Source of the DNA: Pseudomonas moorei
GTDB taxonomy: Bacteria > Pseudomonadota > Gammaproteobacteria > Pseudomonadales > Pseudomonadaceae
Assembly (NCBI RefSeq): GCF_008801475.1
Contig: NZ_VZPP01000004.1
Location: 453,419 to 517,418, forward strand
Reading direction: 5' to 3'
DNA length: 64,000 nt
Shown here piece after piece: positions 1 to 8,581 of the stretch (the first letter of the stretch is position 1; the number at the start of each line of letters is the position of its first letter). The notes under the pieces are model-generated. The model had not been told where the DNA came from. It worked only from the letters and a program-made list of their open reading frames with translations, and did not search any database. A program made the position numbers and the translations under genes.

Positions 1-2
1 TG

Positions 3-134
3 GAGATCCGCAGCGCACCCATCGATTACGAGCATTACATCAGCAAGCAGTTGCAACCGGTGGCTGATGCGATCCTGCCGTTCGTCGATGACGATTTCTC
101 AACCCTGATTGGTGGGCAACTGGGCCTGTTTTGA
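3..134 (+). CDS. polB: DNA polymerase II, C-terminal end (partial)
   Basis: This is the last 43 codons of a gene that begins before the window. The frame reads through a DYEHYISKQL segment followed by PVADAILPF and ends in GGQLGLF then TGA. That tail matches the C-terminus I know from family B DNA polymerase II, the damage-inducible repair polymerase (thumb end with clamp-binding QLGLF-type peptide). The QLGLF ending resembles the beta-clamp-binding motif of this polymerase. Its last 36 bases overlap the convergent DUF1810 gene. Only the tail is visible, so the assignment rests on that motif and on remembered family sequence. Confidence 0.85.
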   Translation, partial: EIRSAPIDYEHYISKQLQPVADAILPFVDDDFSTLIGGQLGLF

Positions 135-569
135 GTCCATCAGCGACAACGTCCAGTCATCCAGAATGCCGTGGAAGTATTGATTCAGGGCTTGATGGAA
201 CAGGCTGTCGTCAGGTGCGACCTGGGCGAACAGCGTCATCGACGAATGAAATTTCAGGTCATCGGGATGGCCGAAGATCTCCTTCACCGAGCGCTGCTGG
301 ATGTTCAGCACTTCTTGGGTGCATGTGCGCAGCCGCGCGCCCAGCAATGGGTGCTCGAGATAGGCTCGGGCTTCTTCGCGGGAACCGATCGCGAAGCGTT
401 TGGACATGTCGCTGCCACCCAGCCCGGCAAACTGCGGAAAGATGAACCACATCCAGTGGCTGCGCTTGCGGCCGGCATTCAATTCGGCCTGAGCCCGGTC
501 GAACACCGGGTCCTGCGCCTGAATGAAGCGCTGCAGGTTAAAGGCGTCCAGCCGATCGGTGCTTCTCAT
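99..569 (-). CDS. DUF1810 family protein
   Basis: A 156-residue protein beginning MRSTDRLDAFNLQRFIQAQD, with the characteristic HWMWFIFPQ block near residue 44 and the SREEARAYLEHP helix after it. These are the signature stretches of DUF1810 (YfeO/calpastatin-like annotation in some databases), a small alpha-helical family of unknown function. I chose the ATG at 569 because the family begins about ten residues before the FIQAQD motif; the longer open frame upstream has no family similarity. The 3' end overlaps the end of polB tail-to-tail by 36 bases. No biochemical role can be assigned from sequence. Confidence 0.85.
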   Translation of the reverse strand: MRSTDRLDAFNLQRFIQAQDPVFDRAQAELNAGRKRSHWMWFIFPQFAGLGGSDMSKRFAIGSREEARAYLEHPLLGARLRTCTQEVLNIQQRSVKEIFGHPDDLKFHSSMTLFAQVAPDDSLFHQALNQYFHGILDDWTLSLMDSKQAQLPTNQG

Positions 570-598
570 GCGCAAGTCCTCTGACAGACTGCGATGGC

Positions 599-1420
599 TC
601 AGACCATGGCCAACCGCTGTTTGCGTTGCGGCGCGTGAAACGCTTGGTCCAGCGCCTCCAGATCCCCGGGTTCCAGCACTAACTGCGCTGCCTGTGCGTT
701 GAGTCGCACATGCTCGGGGCGTACCGCCTTGGGGATGGCAATCACCCCGTCCTGGCGCAAAAGCCATGCCAGCGACACTTGGGCAGGCGTCACGCGGTGA
801 CGGGCGGCCACTTGCCGGAGCGTGGCATTGGCCAGCATCTTCCCGCCCTGGCCAATGGGGCAGTAGGCCATGACCGGCATCCTGCGCTGCTGACACCAGG
901 GCAGTAAATCAAATTCTATGCCGCGCTCTTCCAGGTTGTAGAGCACTTGATTGGTGGCGCAGGCCGGCGCGGCCAGTTCCTGCAAATCATCGACGTCGAA
1001 ATTGGACACGCCCCACCGACCGATCTTGCCCGCTGCGCGCAGTTGTTCGAAGGCTTCGACCGTTTCCTCCAGGGGATACTGGCCGCGCCAATGCAGCAGG
1101 TACAAATCGATATGGTCGGTGTCGAGGCGCCGCAGGCTGCGTTCGCAGGCCTGGGGGATGCCCTTGCGGCTGGCGTTGTGCGGGTAGACCTTGCTGACCA
1201 GAAACACCTCGTCGCGCCGGCCGGCGATGGCTTCGCCCACCACTTCCTCGGCACCACCTTCGGCATACATCTCGGCGGTGTCGATCAGGGTCATGCCCAA
1301 CTCGATCCCCAGGCGCAACGCCGCGACCTCCTCGTTGTGCCGGGAGCGATCTTCGCCCATTTGCCAGGTGCCCTGGCCGATGACCGATACGTTGACACCG
1401 GCCAATTCGAGAGAACGCAT
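599..1420 (-). CDS. Aldo/keto reductase
   Basis: A 273-residue NADPH-dependent aldo/keto reductase expected to fold as a cytosolic (beta/alpha)8 barrel. The catalytic tetrad is visible: D47 and Y52 in IDTAEMYAEG, K77 in FLVSKVYPHN, and H110 in YLLHWRG. The late IPKAVRPEHVRLN block is the cofactor 2'-phosphate-binding region. The start at 1420 follows a GGAG ribosome-binding site in AGGAGATTTGC; the in-frame extension upstream lacks one. The substrate is not predictable; relatives reduce methylglyoxal, 2,5-diketogluconate and other aldehydes. It lies alone between DUF1810 and a divergent lipoprotein gene. Confidence 0.9.
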   Translation of the reverse strand: MRSLELAGVNVSVIGQGTWQMGEDRSRHNEEVAALRLGIELGMTLIDTAEMYAEGGAEEVVGEAIAGRRDEVFLVSKVYPHNASRKGIPQACERSLRRLDTDHIDLYLLHWRGQYPLEETVEAFEQLRAAGKIGRWGVSNFDVDDLQELAAPACATNQVLYNLEERGIEFDLLPWCQQRRMPVMAYCPIGQGGKMLANATLRQVAARHRVTPAQVSLAWLLRQDGVIAIPKAVRPEHVRLNAQAAQLVLEPGDLEALDQAFHAPQRKQRLAMV

Positions 1421-1619
1421 GCAAATCTCCTGTAAACACTCAAGCCGTATTGCTATTGGCAATCAGCATAGCTTCCGGGTTCCGCGCTTCGATCAAAATT
1501 GCAGCATGCCGGTGATCGATTGGTGACGGCATGACTGCACTTTTGCGAAATCAACGGCTCTACTTTTGGGCAGCCTGCGGCGATCCCCACCGTCGGCCCA
1601 TGCCCAAGTCCAAGAACCC

Positions 1620-2369
1620 ATGGCTCGAGCGTTACCCATCAGTATCACCTCAATCCGCCGCCATTGCCTGCTGCTGGTTGGCCTGTCGACGTTCCTCGTC
1701 AGCGGATGCAGCCATCAGGACGGCAACGACCTCATGACTCAATTGCGCGAAGGCAAACCCCAGGAATTTTTGCAAACCAGTGTCGACCGCATGGCCACCC
1801 TGACCATGCGCGACAATCTCGACAGCCTTTACCTGCTGATGAGCAAGCTGTACCGGCGCAACCCCGACGAGCTGAAAAAATCCGGCTTCCTCGACGCCCG
1901 CACCGCAGGCAAGCAAGTGCGCATGGCCATCGAACTGCAGCAGCCGCTGCCTACGCTTGGCGGTAAAAAGGACCTGGCGGCGCTGCGGTTTGCCATGAGT
2001 CCGGAGTTTCTTGGCGACCGGGTCGGTGCGTTCATCTATGCCATCGGCAGCATGCTGGTCACCGCCCACGGCAATCGCCTGGAGTTCTACATGACGGACG
2101 CGATCAACCCGACGTTCGTCAGCAACGCTGCGCGCAACATCGAGATTGCCACCTGGATCCTGAGCCAGCGGCAAAATAAGAACGGCGAACCCATGCTGTT
2201 CTCCAACGAAATCTCGGAGGAGGGCAGCAACCTGAGTTTTGCCGTGGAGTTCGGCAAAATAGTCGCGCGCCTGGATTTGCTGACGCAGATGCTGGACGAG
2301 CGCTACCGGCGCATTGGCCTCAATTACGCCCAGAGCCTGCTGTTTTTGAATTTTCTGCCGGTGCAGTAA
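1620..2369 (+). CDS. Putative lipoprotein of unknown function
   Basis: A 249-residue protein starting MARALPISITSIRRH, followed by a hydrophobic stretch and the lipobox LVSGC at about residues 26-30, so it should be lipidated and anchored in the envelope. The mature part has no motif I recognise; it is a mixed, mostly helical sequence with a conserved-looking DLAALRFAMSPEFLGDRVGAFIYAIGS region cut here into shorter recognisable pieces such as GDRVGAFIYAIGS. The ATG at 1620 was chosen because it leaves a normal n-region before the lipobox; the open frame extends another 18 codons upstream without signal-like features. Function unknown. Confidence 0.75.
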   Translation: MARALPISITSIRRHCLLLVGLSTFLVSGCSHQDGNDLMTQLREGKPQEFLQTSVDRMATLTMRDNLDSLYLLMSKLYRRNPDELKKSGFLDARTAGKQVRMAIELQQPLPTLGGKKDLAALRFAMSPEFLGDRVGAFIYAIGSMLVTAHGNRLEFYMTDAINPTFVSNAARNIEIATWILSQRQNKNGEPMLFSNEISEEGSNLSFAVEFGKIVARLDLLTQMLDERYRRIGLNYAQSLLFLNFLPVQ

Positions 2370-2386
2370 GTTCGCCATCTATTCCT

Positions 2387-2467
2387 GAGCTGGCTTGCCA
2401 GCGATAGCGGTGGGTGGTTCACACGTTGATCGCCCGAACCGACGCCATCGCCGGCAAGCCAGCTCCA
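2387..2467. repeat. REP/BIME-type palindromic repeat pair
   Basis: Two inverted copies of a short element face each other: GAGCTGGCTTGCCAGCGATAG at the left and CATCGCCGGCAAGCCAGCTC at the right, about 35 bases apart. This is the usual arrangement of Pseudomonas REP doublets, found between genes. It lies downstream of the lipoprotein gene. Confidence 0.75.
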
Positions 2468-2510
2468 GGGGGCATTTGGTGATGTGGATATAAAGATAGA
2501 TCGCATCGAT

Positions 2511-2522
2511 ATAACTGGTTAT
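2511..2522. promoter_or_regulatory. Palindrome upstream of the TauE/SafE gene
   Basis: ATAAC-TG-GTTAT is a perfect 5-bp inverted repeat within an A/T-rich patch 58 bases before the exporter start. LysR-type regulators such as CysB bind A/T-rich sites of this kind in front of sulfur genes, so an operator is possible. This is an inference from position and gene family only. Confidence 0.35.
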
Positions 2523-2579
2523 AAGAAAAATCGCTATGCTGCGGGCCAGATTTCCCTTGCAGTCTTTGTGGGCGTATCG

Positions 2580-3365
2580 ATGGATTTAGTGAATATCGGG
2601 TTGATCGTAGCCGGGCTGGTGGTTGGCTTCATCGTCGGCATGACGGGCGTGGGCGGTGGATCGTTGATGACGCCCATTCTGCTGTGGTTCGGCATTAACC
2701 CGGCAACGGCGGTGGGCACCGATCTGCTGTACGCGGCCATCACCAAATCCAGCGGCGTGCTGGTTCACAGAAAGAACAACAACATCGACTGGGCGATCAC
2801 CGGCTGGTTGACGCTGGGCAGTGTACCGGCGGTGGCGTTGACCTTGTGGTTCCTGAGCAGTCTGCACAGCGCGCCCGAGGCGATGAACGCCATCATCAAG
2901 CAGGCCCTGGGTTTCGTCCTGTTTGCCACGGCGCTGGCGATCCTGTTCAAGAAACGCCTGCTCGATTTCGCCCACAGGCGTGCCGGCGGCAACTACAACC
3001 CCAGCGGTACGCGGCTGAATGTCCTGACGGTCATCACCGGTCTGGTGCTCGGCACCATGGTCGCGCTGACCTCCATCGGCGCTGGCGCGCTGGGCACCGT
3101 GGCGCTGTTCATCCTCTATCCGCTGTTGCCGACCCGCCGCCTGGTCGGCACGGAAATCGCTCACGCCGTGCCGCTGACCCTGGTCGCCGGCCTTGGCCAT
3201 GCGAGCATGGGCAACATGGACTGGCATGTCCTCGGTTACTTGCTGGTCGGTTCGCTGCCGGGGATTTATCTGGGCAGCCATCTGACCGGCCGCATTTCCG
3301 ATGAAGTGCTGCGTCCTTGCCTGGCGACGATGCTGGTGCTGATCGGCTACAAACTGGTGTTCTAA
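2580..3365 (+). CDS. TauE/SafE-family sulfite/organosulfonate exporter
   Basis: A 261-residue inner-membrane protein with eight or so hydrophobic segments. The family hallmark GFIVGMTGVGGGSLMTP sits near the N-terminus and a repeat of it (TSIGAGALGT) follows in the second half, which is the usual internal duplication. The family exports anions such as sulfite or sulfoacetate. I placed the start at 2580 (MDLVNIGLIVAG), where the first membrane segment begins; the frame extends to 2484 but that part is charged and unlike the family. The Shine-Dalgarno site is weak. A bidirectional terminator follows directly. Confidence 0.88.
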   Translation: MDLVNIGLIVAGLVVGFIVGMTGVGGGSLMTPILLWFGINPATAVGTDLLYAAITKSSGVLVHRKNNNIDWAITGWLTLGSVPAVALTLWFLSSLHSAPEAMNAIIKQALGFVLFATALAILFKKRLLDFAHRRAGGNYNPSGTRLNVLTVITGLVLGTMVALTSIGAGALGTVALFILYPLLPTRRLVGTEIAHAVPLTLVAGLGHASMGNMDWHVLGYLLVGSLPGIYLGSHLTGRISDEVLRPCLATMLVLIGYKLVF

Positions 3366-3379
3366 AATGCGGCACCGAC

Positions 3380-3410
3380 AAAAAAGCCCCTGACAATCAG
3401 GGGCTTTTTT
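3380..3410. terminator. Bidirectional rho-independent terminator
   Basis: AAAAAAGCCCCTGA and TCAGGGGCTTTTTT form an 8-bp GC-rich stem with an A-tract on one side and a T-tract on the other. It can stop both the exporter transcript and the converging fds operon. Confidence 0.9.
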
Positions 3411-3448
3411 GTTTCTGCTGTCACCTCGGTTTTCAGTCCGGGGAAAAC

Positions 3449-3670
3449 CTAAGCCTCCCAGCCAGCCCCACCCACAGCTTCCTGCGCCAGTGGGTGCAGC
3501 TCTGCGCCTTGATGCGAGTTCTGCCAGGCCAGCAATTCCTTGCGCATGCCAGGCGTCCAGTACAACTGCAGATGATTGCGTATGCCGAGCACAGCCTTTT
3601 GCTCGTCCGGTTCGCTGGCGAAGTACTGGGCGATCTGGTTGGCCATCTTGATCAGATTGTCCGTGCTCAT
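3449..3670 (-). CDS. fdsD: NAD-dependent formate dehydrogenase, delta subunit
   Basis: A 73-residue protein (MSTDNLIKMANQIAQYFASE...) with the FASEPDEQKAV, HLQLYWTP and MRKEL blocks typical of FdsD. FdsD is a small accessory subunit of the soluble molybdenum formate dehydrogenase, needed for assembly or maturation of the catalytic subunit. Its ATG overlaps the stop of fdsA as ATGA, so it is translationally coupled and last in the fdsGBAD operon. The gene commonly lying next to it, fdhD (sulfurtransferase for the cofactor), is not between fdsA and fdsD here. Confidence 0.9.
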   Translation of the reverse strand: MSTDNLIKMANQIAQYFASEPDEQKAVLGIRNHLQLYWTPGMRKELLAWQNSHQGAELHPLAQEAVGGAGWEA

Positions 3671-6549
3671 CGGCGCACCTCCGCTTTATCGCCACGGGCG
3701 TGGCGCCGATCCTTGAGCAGACGGTCCTGTTCGTCACTGAAGGCCTGGTAGCGTTTTTGCCACTCGGAAGGGTGGTAGACGCGGCTGACTTCCACGGCGG
3801 TCACCTTGTACTCCGGACAGTTGGTGGCCCAGTCGGAGTTGTCGGTGGTGATCACGTTGGCCCCCGATTCCGGGAAGTGGAAGGTGGTGTACACCACGCC
3901 CGGCGCGACCCGTTCGGTAATTCGCGCACGCAATACGGTTTGCCCGGCACGGCTGCCGATGCCGACCCAATCACCTTCGTTGATGCCCCGGCTCTCGGCG
4001 TCGGTCGGGTGGATTTCCAGGCGGTCTTCTTCATGCCAGGCAACGTTTTCGGTACGCCGGGTTTGAGCGCCGACGTTGTACTGGCTGAGGATGCGCCCGG
4101 TGGTCAGCAGCAGCGGGTAGCGACTGTTGACCTTCTCTTCCGTGGGCACGTAGCCGGTGAGCATGAAACGCCCCTTGCCGCGCACGAACTGCTCGATGTG
4201 CATGGTCGGCGTGCCATCCGGCGCCTCGGCGTTGCACGGCCATTGCAGGCTGCCGTGGCGCTCGAGTTCGGCGTAGCTGACGTTGGTGAAAGTTGGCGTC
4301 AGGCGGGCGATTTCATCCATGATTTGCGATGGATGTTCGTAGTTCATCGGATAGCCCAGGGCATTGGCCAGGGCCACCGTACCTTCCCAGTCGGCCTTGC
4401 CGCCCAGGGGCTCCATGACCTTGCGCACACGGGAGATGCGACGCTCGGCGTTGGTGAAGGTGCCGTCTTTTTCCAGGAACGAGCTGCCCGGCAGGAACAC
4501 GTGGGCGAACTTGGCGGTTTCATTGAGGAAAATGTCCTGCACCACCACGCATTCCATGGCCGACAGCGCCGCGGTCACGTGCTGGGTGTTCGGATCGCTC
4601 TGGGCGATGTCTTCGCCCTGGCAATACAGGCCCTTGAAGCTGCCGGCCAGGGCAGACTCGAACATGTTGGGGATGCGCAGGCCCGGGTCGGGTTGCAGGG
4701 TGACGTTCCAGGCCTGTTCGAACTCTGCCCGTACCACCTCGTTGGAGATGTGACGGTAACCGGGCAACTCGTGGGGGAAGGAGCCCATGTCGCAGGAGCC
4801 CTGCACATTGTTCTGACCGCGCAACGGGTTCACGCCCACGCCTTCTCGACCGATGTTGCCGGTGGCCATGGCCAGGTTGGCGATGCCCATGACGGCGGTG
4901 CTGCCCTGGCTGTGTTCGGTGACGCCCAGGCCGTAGTAGATCGCCGCATTGCCACCGGTGGCATACAGTCTAGCGGCAGCGCGGATGTCGGCAGCTTCTA
5001 CGCCGCAGACCGGGTCCAGGGCTTCCGGCGAGTTTTCCGCGCGGCTGACGAATTCGCTCCAGCGGGCGAAATCGCTGCCCTCGCATCGGGCGTCGATAAA
5101 GGCCTGGTTGAGCAGGCCTTCGGTGACGATGACATGGGCCAGGGCGTTAAGCATGGCGACGTTGGTGCCCGGGCGCAGGGCCAGGTGCAGTTCGGCGCGG
5201 GCATGCACCGAGTCCACCAGATCGATGCGCCGTGGATCGATGACGATCAGCCGTGCACCTTCGCGCAGGCGGCGTTTGAGCTGCGAAGCGAATACCGGGT
5301 GGGCGTCGCTGGGGTTGGCGCCCATCACCAGGATCACGTCGGCTTTCATCACCGAGTCGAAACTCTGGGTGCCGGCGGATTCGCCCAGGGTCTGTTTCAG
5401 ACCATAGCCGGTGGGCGAATGGCAAACCCGCGCGCAGGTGTCGACGTTGTTGTTGCCGAAGGCTGCGCGCACCAGTTTTTGCACCAGATAGGTTTCTTCG
5501 TTGGTGCAGCGGCTGGAGGTGATGCCGCCAATGGAATCGCGGCCATATTTTTGCTGCAGCCGGCGGAATTCGCTGGCGGCGTAGGTCACCGCTTCATCCC
5601 AGCTGACTTCCTGCCACGGGTCGTTGATGTGCTTGCGGATCATCGGTTTGGTGATGCGATCCGGGTGGGTGGCATAGCCCCAGGCAAATCGCCCTTTGAC
5701 GCAGGAATGGCCGTGGTTGGCCTGGCCGTTCTTGTCCGGAACCATGCGTACCAGTTGCTCGCCTTTCATCTCGGCGCGGAACGAACAGCCGACGCCGCAA
5801 TAGGCACAGGTGGTGATCACGCTGCGTTCGGGCTGACCCAGTTCGACCACGCTTTTTTCCATCAGGGTCGCGGTGGGGCAGGCTTGCACACAGGCACCGC
5901 AGGACACGCATTCCGATTCGAGGAAGTTATCGCCACCGGCGGCCGCGACCCGGGATTCGAAACCGCGCCCGGTAATGGTCAGGGCAAAGGTGCCCTGGGT
6001 TTCTTCGCAGGCACGCACACAGCGGTTGCAGACGATGCACTTGCTCGGGTCATAGTCGAAGTAGGGGTTTGAAGTGTCTTTCTGGTCGGCCAGGTGGTTG
6101 TCACCTTCATAGCCGTAGCGCACTTCACGCAGGCCGACCTGGCCGGCGACGGTTTGCAGCTCGCAGTTGCCATTGGCCGAACAGGTCAGGCAGTCCAGCG
6201 GGTGATCGGAGATGTACAGCTCCATGACGTTACGGCGCAGGGTGGCGAGCTTCGGCGTCTGGGTATGCACGGTCATGCCTTCGCTGACCGGCGTGGTGCA
6301 GGACGCGGGGTAGCCGCGCATGCCATCGATCTCCACCAGGCACATGCGGCAGGAGCCGAAGGCTTCCAGGCTGTCGGTGGCACAGAGTTTGGGAATGGTG
6401 GTGCCCAGCAGCGCGGCGGCACGCATCACGGAAGTGCCTTCGGGCACGCTGATGCTGCGGCCGTCGATGTTCAGGGTGACTTGCACCTGGCTGTCGCGGG
6501 CCGGCGTTCCCAGATCGATATCGGTTTTCGGGTCGAAAAGAGTGATCAT
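3667..6549 (-). CDS. fdsA: NAD-dependent formate dehydrogenase, alpha (catalytic) subunit
   Basis: A 960-residue cytoplasmic molybdoenzyme that oxidises formate to CO2. The N-terminus is a [2Fe-2S] ferredoxin-like domain (FGSCRMCLVEI), then a His-Cys cluster (HPLDCLTCSANGNCELQ), two [4Fe-4S] motifs (CIVCNRCVRACEE and CVSCGACVQACP) and the [4Fe-4S] of the catalytic domain (CAYCGVGC...CVKGRFAW). The molybdenum ligand is the cysteine of ARVCHSPTGYG, so it is a Cys rather than selenocysteine enzyme. The C-terminus holds the bis-MGD-binding molydopterin domain with the LTTGRILSQYN motif. The start at 6549 overlaps the stop of fdsB (ATGA). Length fits the FdsA family. Confidence 0.96.
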   Translation of the reverse strand: MITLFDPKTDIDLGTPARDSQVQVTLNIDGRSISVPEGTSVMRAAALLGTTIPKLCATDSLEAFGSCRMCLVEIDGMRGYPASCTTPVSEGMTVHTQTPKLATLRRNVMELYISDHPLDCLTCSANGNCELQTVAGQVGLREVRYGYEGDNHLADQKDTSNPYFDYDPSKCIVCNRCVRACEETQGTFALTITGRGFESRVAAAGGDNFLESECVSCGACVQACPTATLMEKSVVELGQPERSVITTCAYCGVGCSFRAEMKGEQLVRMVPDKNGQANHGHSCVKGRFAWGYATHPDRITKPMIRKHINDPWQEVSWDEAVTYAASEFRRLQQKYGRDSIGGITSSRCTNEETYLVQKLVRAAFGNNNVDTCARVCHSPTGYGLKQTLGESAGTQSFDSVMKADVILVMGANPSDAHPVFASQLKRRLREGARLIVIDPRRIDLVDSVHARAELHLALRPGTNVAMLNALAHVIVTEGLLNQAFIDARCEGSDFARWSEFVSRAENSPEALDPVCGVEAADIRAAARLYATGGNAAIYYGLGVTEHSQGSTAVMGIANLAMATGNIGREGVGVNPLRGQNNVQGSCDMGSFPHELPGYRHISNEVVRAEFEQAWNVTLQPDPGLRIPNMFESALAGSFKGLYCQGEDIAQSDPNTQHVTAALSAMECVVVQDIFLNETAKFAHVFLPGSSFLEKDGTFTNAERRISRVRKVMEPLGGKADWEGTVALANALGYPMNYEHPSQIMDEIARLTPTFTNVSYAELERHGSLQWPCNAEAPDGTPTMHIEQFVRGKGRFMLTGYVPTEEKVNSRYPLLLTTGRILSQYNVGAQTRRTENVAWHEEDRLEIHPTDAESRGINEGDWVGIGSRAGQTVLRARITERVAPGVVYTTFHFPESGANVITTDNSDWATNCPEYKVTAVEVSRVYHPSEWQKRYQAFSDEQDRLLKDRRHARGDKAEVRR

Positions 6550-8105
6550 TGCTCGGCCTCCGAGGGTTGCAGACCGAAGTCGGCGGGGAAGTACTTGAGG
6601 GCGCTGACCACCGGAAAGGGGGCCATGCCGCCCAGGGCGCACAGCGAACCGTATTGCATGGTGTCGCACAGGTCCTTGAGGATGATCACCTGCTCATCGC
6701 GAGCGCTCTGGTCCGGGGCGGCGAGCAGGCGGTCAATCACCTCCACGCCGCGGGTCGAGCCGATGCGGCACGGGGTGCATTTGCCACAGGATTCCTCGGC
6801 GCAGAATTCAAGGGCGAAACGCGCCATGTGGGCCATGTCCAGGCTGTCGTCGGCCACCACCACGCCACCGTGACCCAGCATCGCGCCGATGCCGGCGAAG
6901 GCTTCGTAATCCAGTGGCGTATCGAATTGCGATGGCGGCACCCAGGCGCCGAGCGGGCCGCCGACCTGTGCGGCTTTCAGCGGCCGGCCACTGGCGGTGC
7001 CGCCGCCGTAGTCTTCCACCAGTTCTCGCAGGGTCAGACCAAAGGCGCGTTCCACCAGGCCGCCGTGACGAATGTTGCCCGCCAACTGGAAGGGCATGGT
7101 GCCCAGCGAGCGGCCCATGCCGTAATCGCGATAGAACTGTGCGCCCTTGGCCAGAATCAGCGGCACCGAGGCCAGAGTCAGCACGTTGTGCACCAGGGTT
7201 GGCTGGCCGAACAGCCCCTTCAACGCGGGGATGGGCGGCTTGGCGCGAACCACACCGCGCTTGCCTTCGAGAGAGTCGAGCAACGCGGTTTCTTCACCGC
7301 AAATGTAAGCGCCGGCACCCACGCGCACTTCCATGTCGAAGGCCAGGCCGCTGCCGCCGACATTGGCGCCCAGGTAACCGTTCGACCGGGCAATCTCCAG
7401 CGCATTGCGCAGGGTGGTCACGGCATCCGGATATTCCGAGCGCACATAGATGTAGCCGTAGGTGGCGCCGACGGTGATACCGGCGATCGCCATGCCTTCG
7501 ATCAGCAGGAAAGGGTCGCCTTCCATCAGCATGCGGTCGGCAAAGGTGCCGGAGTCGCCTTCGTCGGCGTTGCACACGATGTACTTTTGCGCCGCTTCGG
7601 TCGCGCGCACCGTGCGCCACTTGATCCCCGCGGGGAAGGCCGCGCCGCCACGGCCACGCAGGCCTGAATCGAACACCTCGGTCGCGGTCTGTTCGCCACC
7701 GATGGCGACGGCTCTTTTCAAACCCTCGAAACCGCCATGATCGCGATATTCATCGAGGTCCAGCGGCTGGGTAATGCCGGCGCGGGCAAACAGCAGGCGC
7801 TGTTGAGTCTTCAGATACGGCAACTCCTCCACCAGGCCCAGGGCCAGTGGATGAGAAGACGGCTCGCCCTCGAGCGCTTCGAGCACAGAGGGCACATCGG
7901 CTGCGGTCAGCGGGCCGAAGCCAATACGGCCTTGCGGGGTGTCCACTTCCAGCAGTGGTTCCAGCCAGTAAAGGCCACGCGAGCTGGTGCGCTTCACCTC
8001 CAGGGGCACGACGCGTCCCCGGGCATGGGTAATCAGGGCGACCACAACTTCTTCGGCGCCCACGGCGCGAGCCAGTGAATCACCGGACACATGGAAAGCT
8101 GACAT
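6546..8105 (-). CDS. fdsB: NAD-dependent formate dehydrogenase, beta subunit (NADH/FMN)
   Basis: A 519-residue diaphorase subunit homologous to NuoF with an N-terminal thioredoxin-like segment. The FMN/NADH site is seen as LRGRGGAAFPAGIKW with downstream GEETALLDSLEGKRG, and the [4Fe-4S] motif as ESCGKCTPCRIGS near the C-terminus. It passes electrons from FdsA to NAD+. I took the ATG at 8105 (MSAFHVSGDSLARAVG) because it overlaps the fdsG stop, as expected in this coupled operon; the longer frame upstream runs antisense-like through fdsG. Confidence 0.95.
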   Translation of the reverse strand: MSAFHVSGDSLARAVGAEEVVVALITHARGRVVPLEVKRTSSRGLYWLEPLLEVDTPQGRIGFGPLTAADVPSVLEALEGEPSSHPLALGLVEELPYLKTQQRLLFARAGITQPLDLDEYRDHGGFEGLKRAVAIGGEQTATEVFDSGLRGRGGAAFPAGIKWRTVRATEAAQKYIVCNADEGDSGTFADRMLMEGDPFLLIEGMAIAGITVGATYGYIYVRSEYPDAVTTLRNALEIARSNGYLGANVGGSGLAFDMEVRVGAGAYICGEETALLDSLEGKRGVVRAKPPIPALKGLFGQPTLVHNVLTLASVPLILAKGAQFYRDYGMGRSLGTMPFQLAGNIRHGGLVERAFGLTLRELVEDYGGGTASGRPLKAAQVGGPLGAWVPPSQFDTPLDYEAFAGIGAMLGHGGVVVADDSLDMAHMARFALEFCAEESCGKCTPCRIGSTRGVEVIDRLLAAPDQSARDEQVIILKDLCDTMQYGSLCALGGMAPFPVVSALKYFPADFGLQPSEAEQ

Positions 8106-8581
8106 CAAGCGTCCTCCCGGCAAGCATCGAGCAGGGCATCCAGACGCTCTGCGCTCAACCGCGCGTGCACGCGGCCATCCAGCTCCAGGGCCGGCGAACA
8201 GGCGCAGGCGCCTAGGCAATAGACCGGACGCAGACTGATGCTGCCATCGGCACTGCTGCCATGGTCGTCCAGTTGCAGGCGGTCGCGCAGCTGCGCGGCA
8301 AGCTGCTCGGCACCCCGACTCTTGCAGGACTCGGCCCGGCACAGACGCAGGATGTGCCGGGCGGGCGGCGCAGTGCGGAAGTCATGGTAGAAGCTGATGA
8401 CCCCGCGAATCTCGGCCTGGCTCTGGTTGAGGGCGTGGGCAATCTCGGGGATGGCGGCATCGGGGATATAGCCGATGCCCTCCTGAATTTCATGAAGGAT
8501 GGGCAACAGTGCGCCGGGGGAGCCTTTGTGGCGCTCCAGCAGGCTGTTGACCATGGGCAGGTGCAACATCTCATCAGGCAT
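8105..8581 (-). CDS. fdsG: NAD-dependent formate dehydrogenase, gamma subunit
   Basis: A 158-residue NuoE-like thioredoxin-fold protein carrying one [2Fe-2S] cluster. Visible ligands are in CRAESCKSRG and CLGACACSPA. It opens with the ALLPILHEIQEGIGYIP block common to the family. The ATG at 8581 has a GAGGAA ribosome-binding site a few bases upstream. It is the first gene of the fdsGBAD operon, so the promoter must lie in the 467-base interval to the DUF4174 gene. Confidence 0.93.
   Translation of the reverse strand: MPDEMLHLPMVNSLLERHKGSPGALLPILHEIQEGIGYIPDAAIPEIAHALNQSQAEIRGVISFYHDFRTAPPARHILRLCRAESCKSRGAEQLAAQLRDRLQLDDHGSSADGSISLRPVYCLGACACSPALELDGRVHARLSAERLDALLDACREDA

Noticed and set aside
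3700..6072. A 790-codon open frame on the plus strand opposite fdsA
   Set aside because: It is the antisense shadow of a high-GC gene; its Val/Gly/Ala/His-rich product has no family features and no ribosome-binding site, while fdsA is unmistakable.
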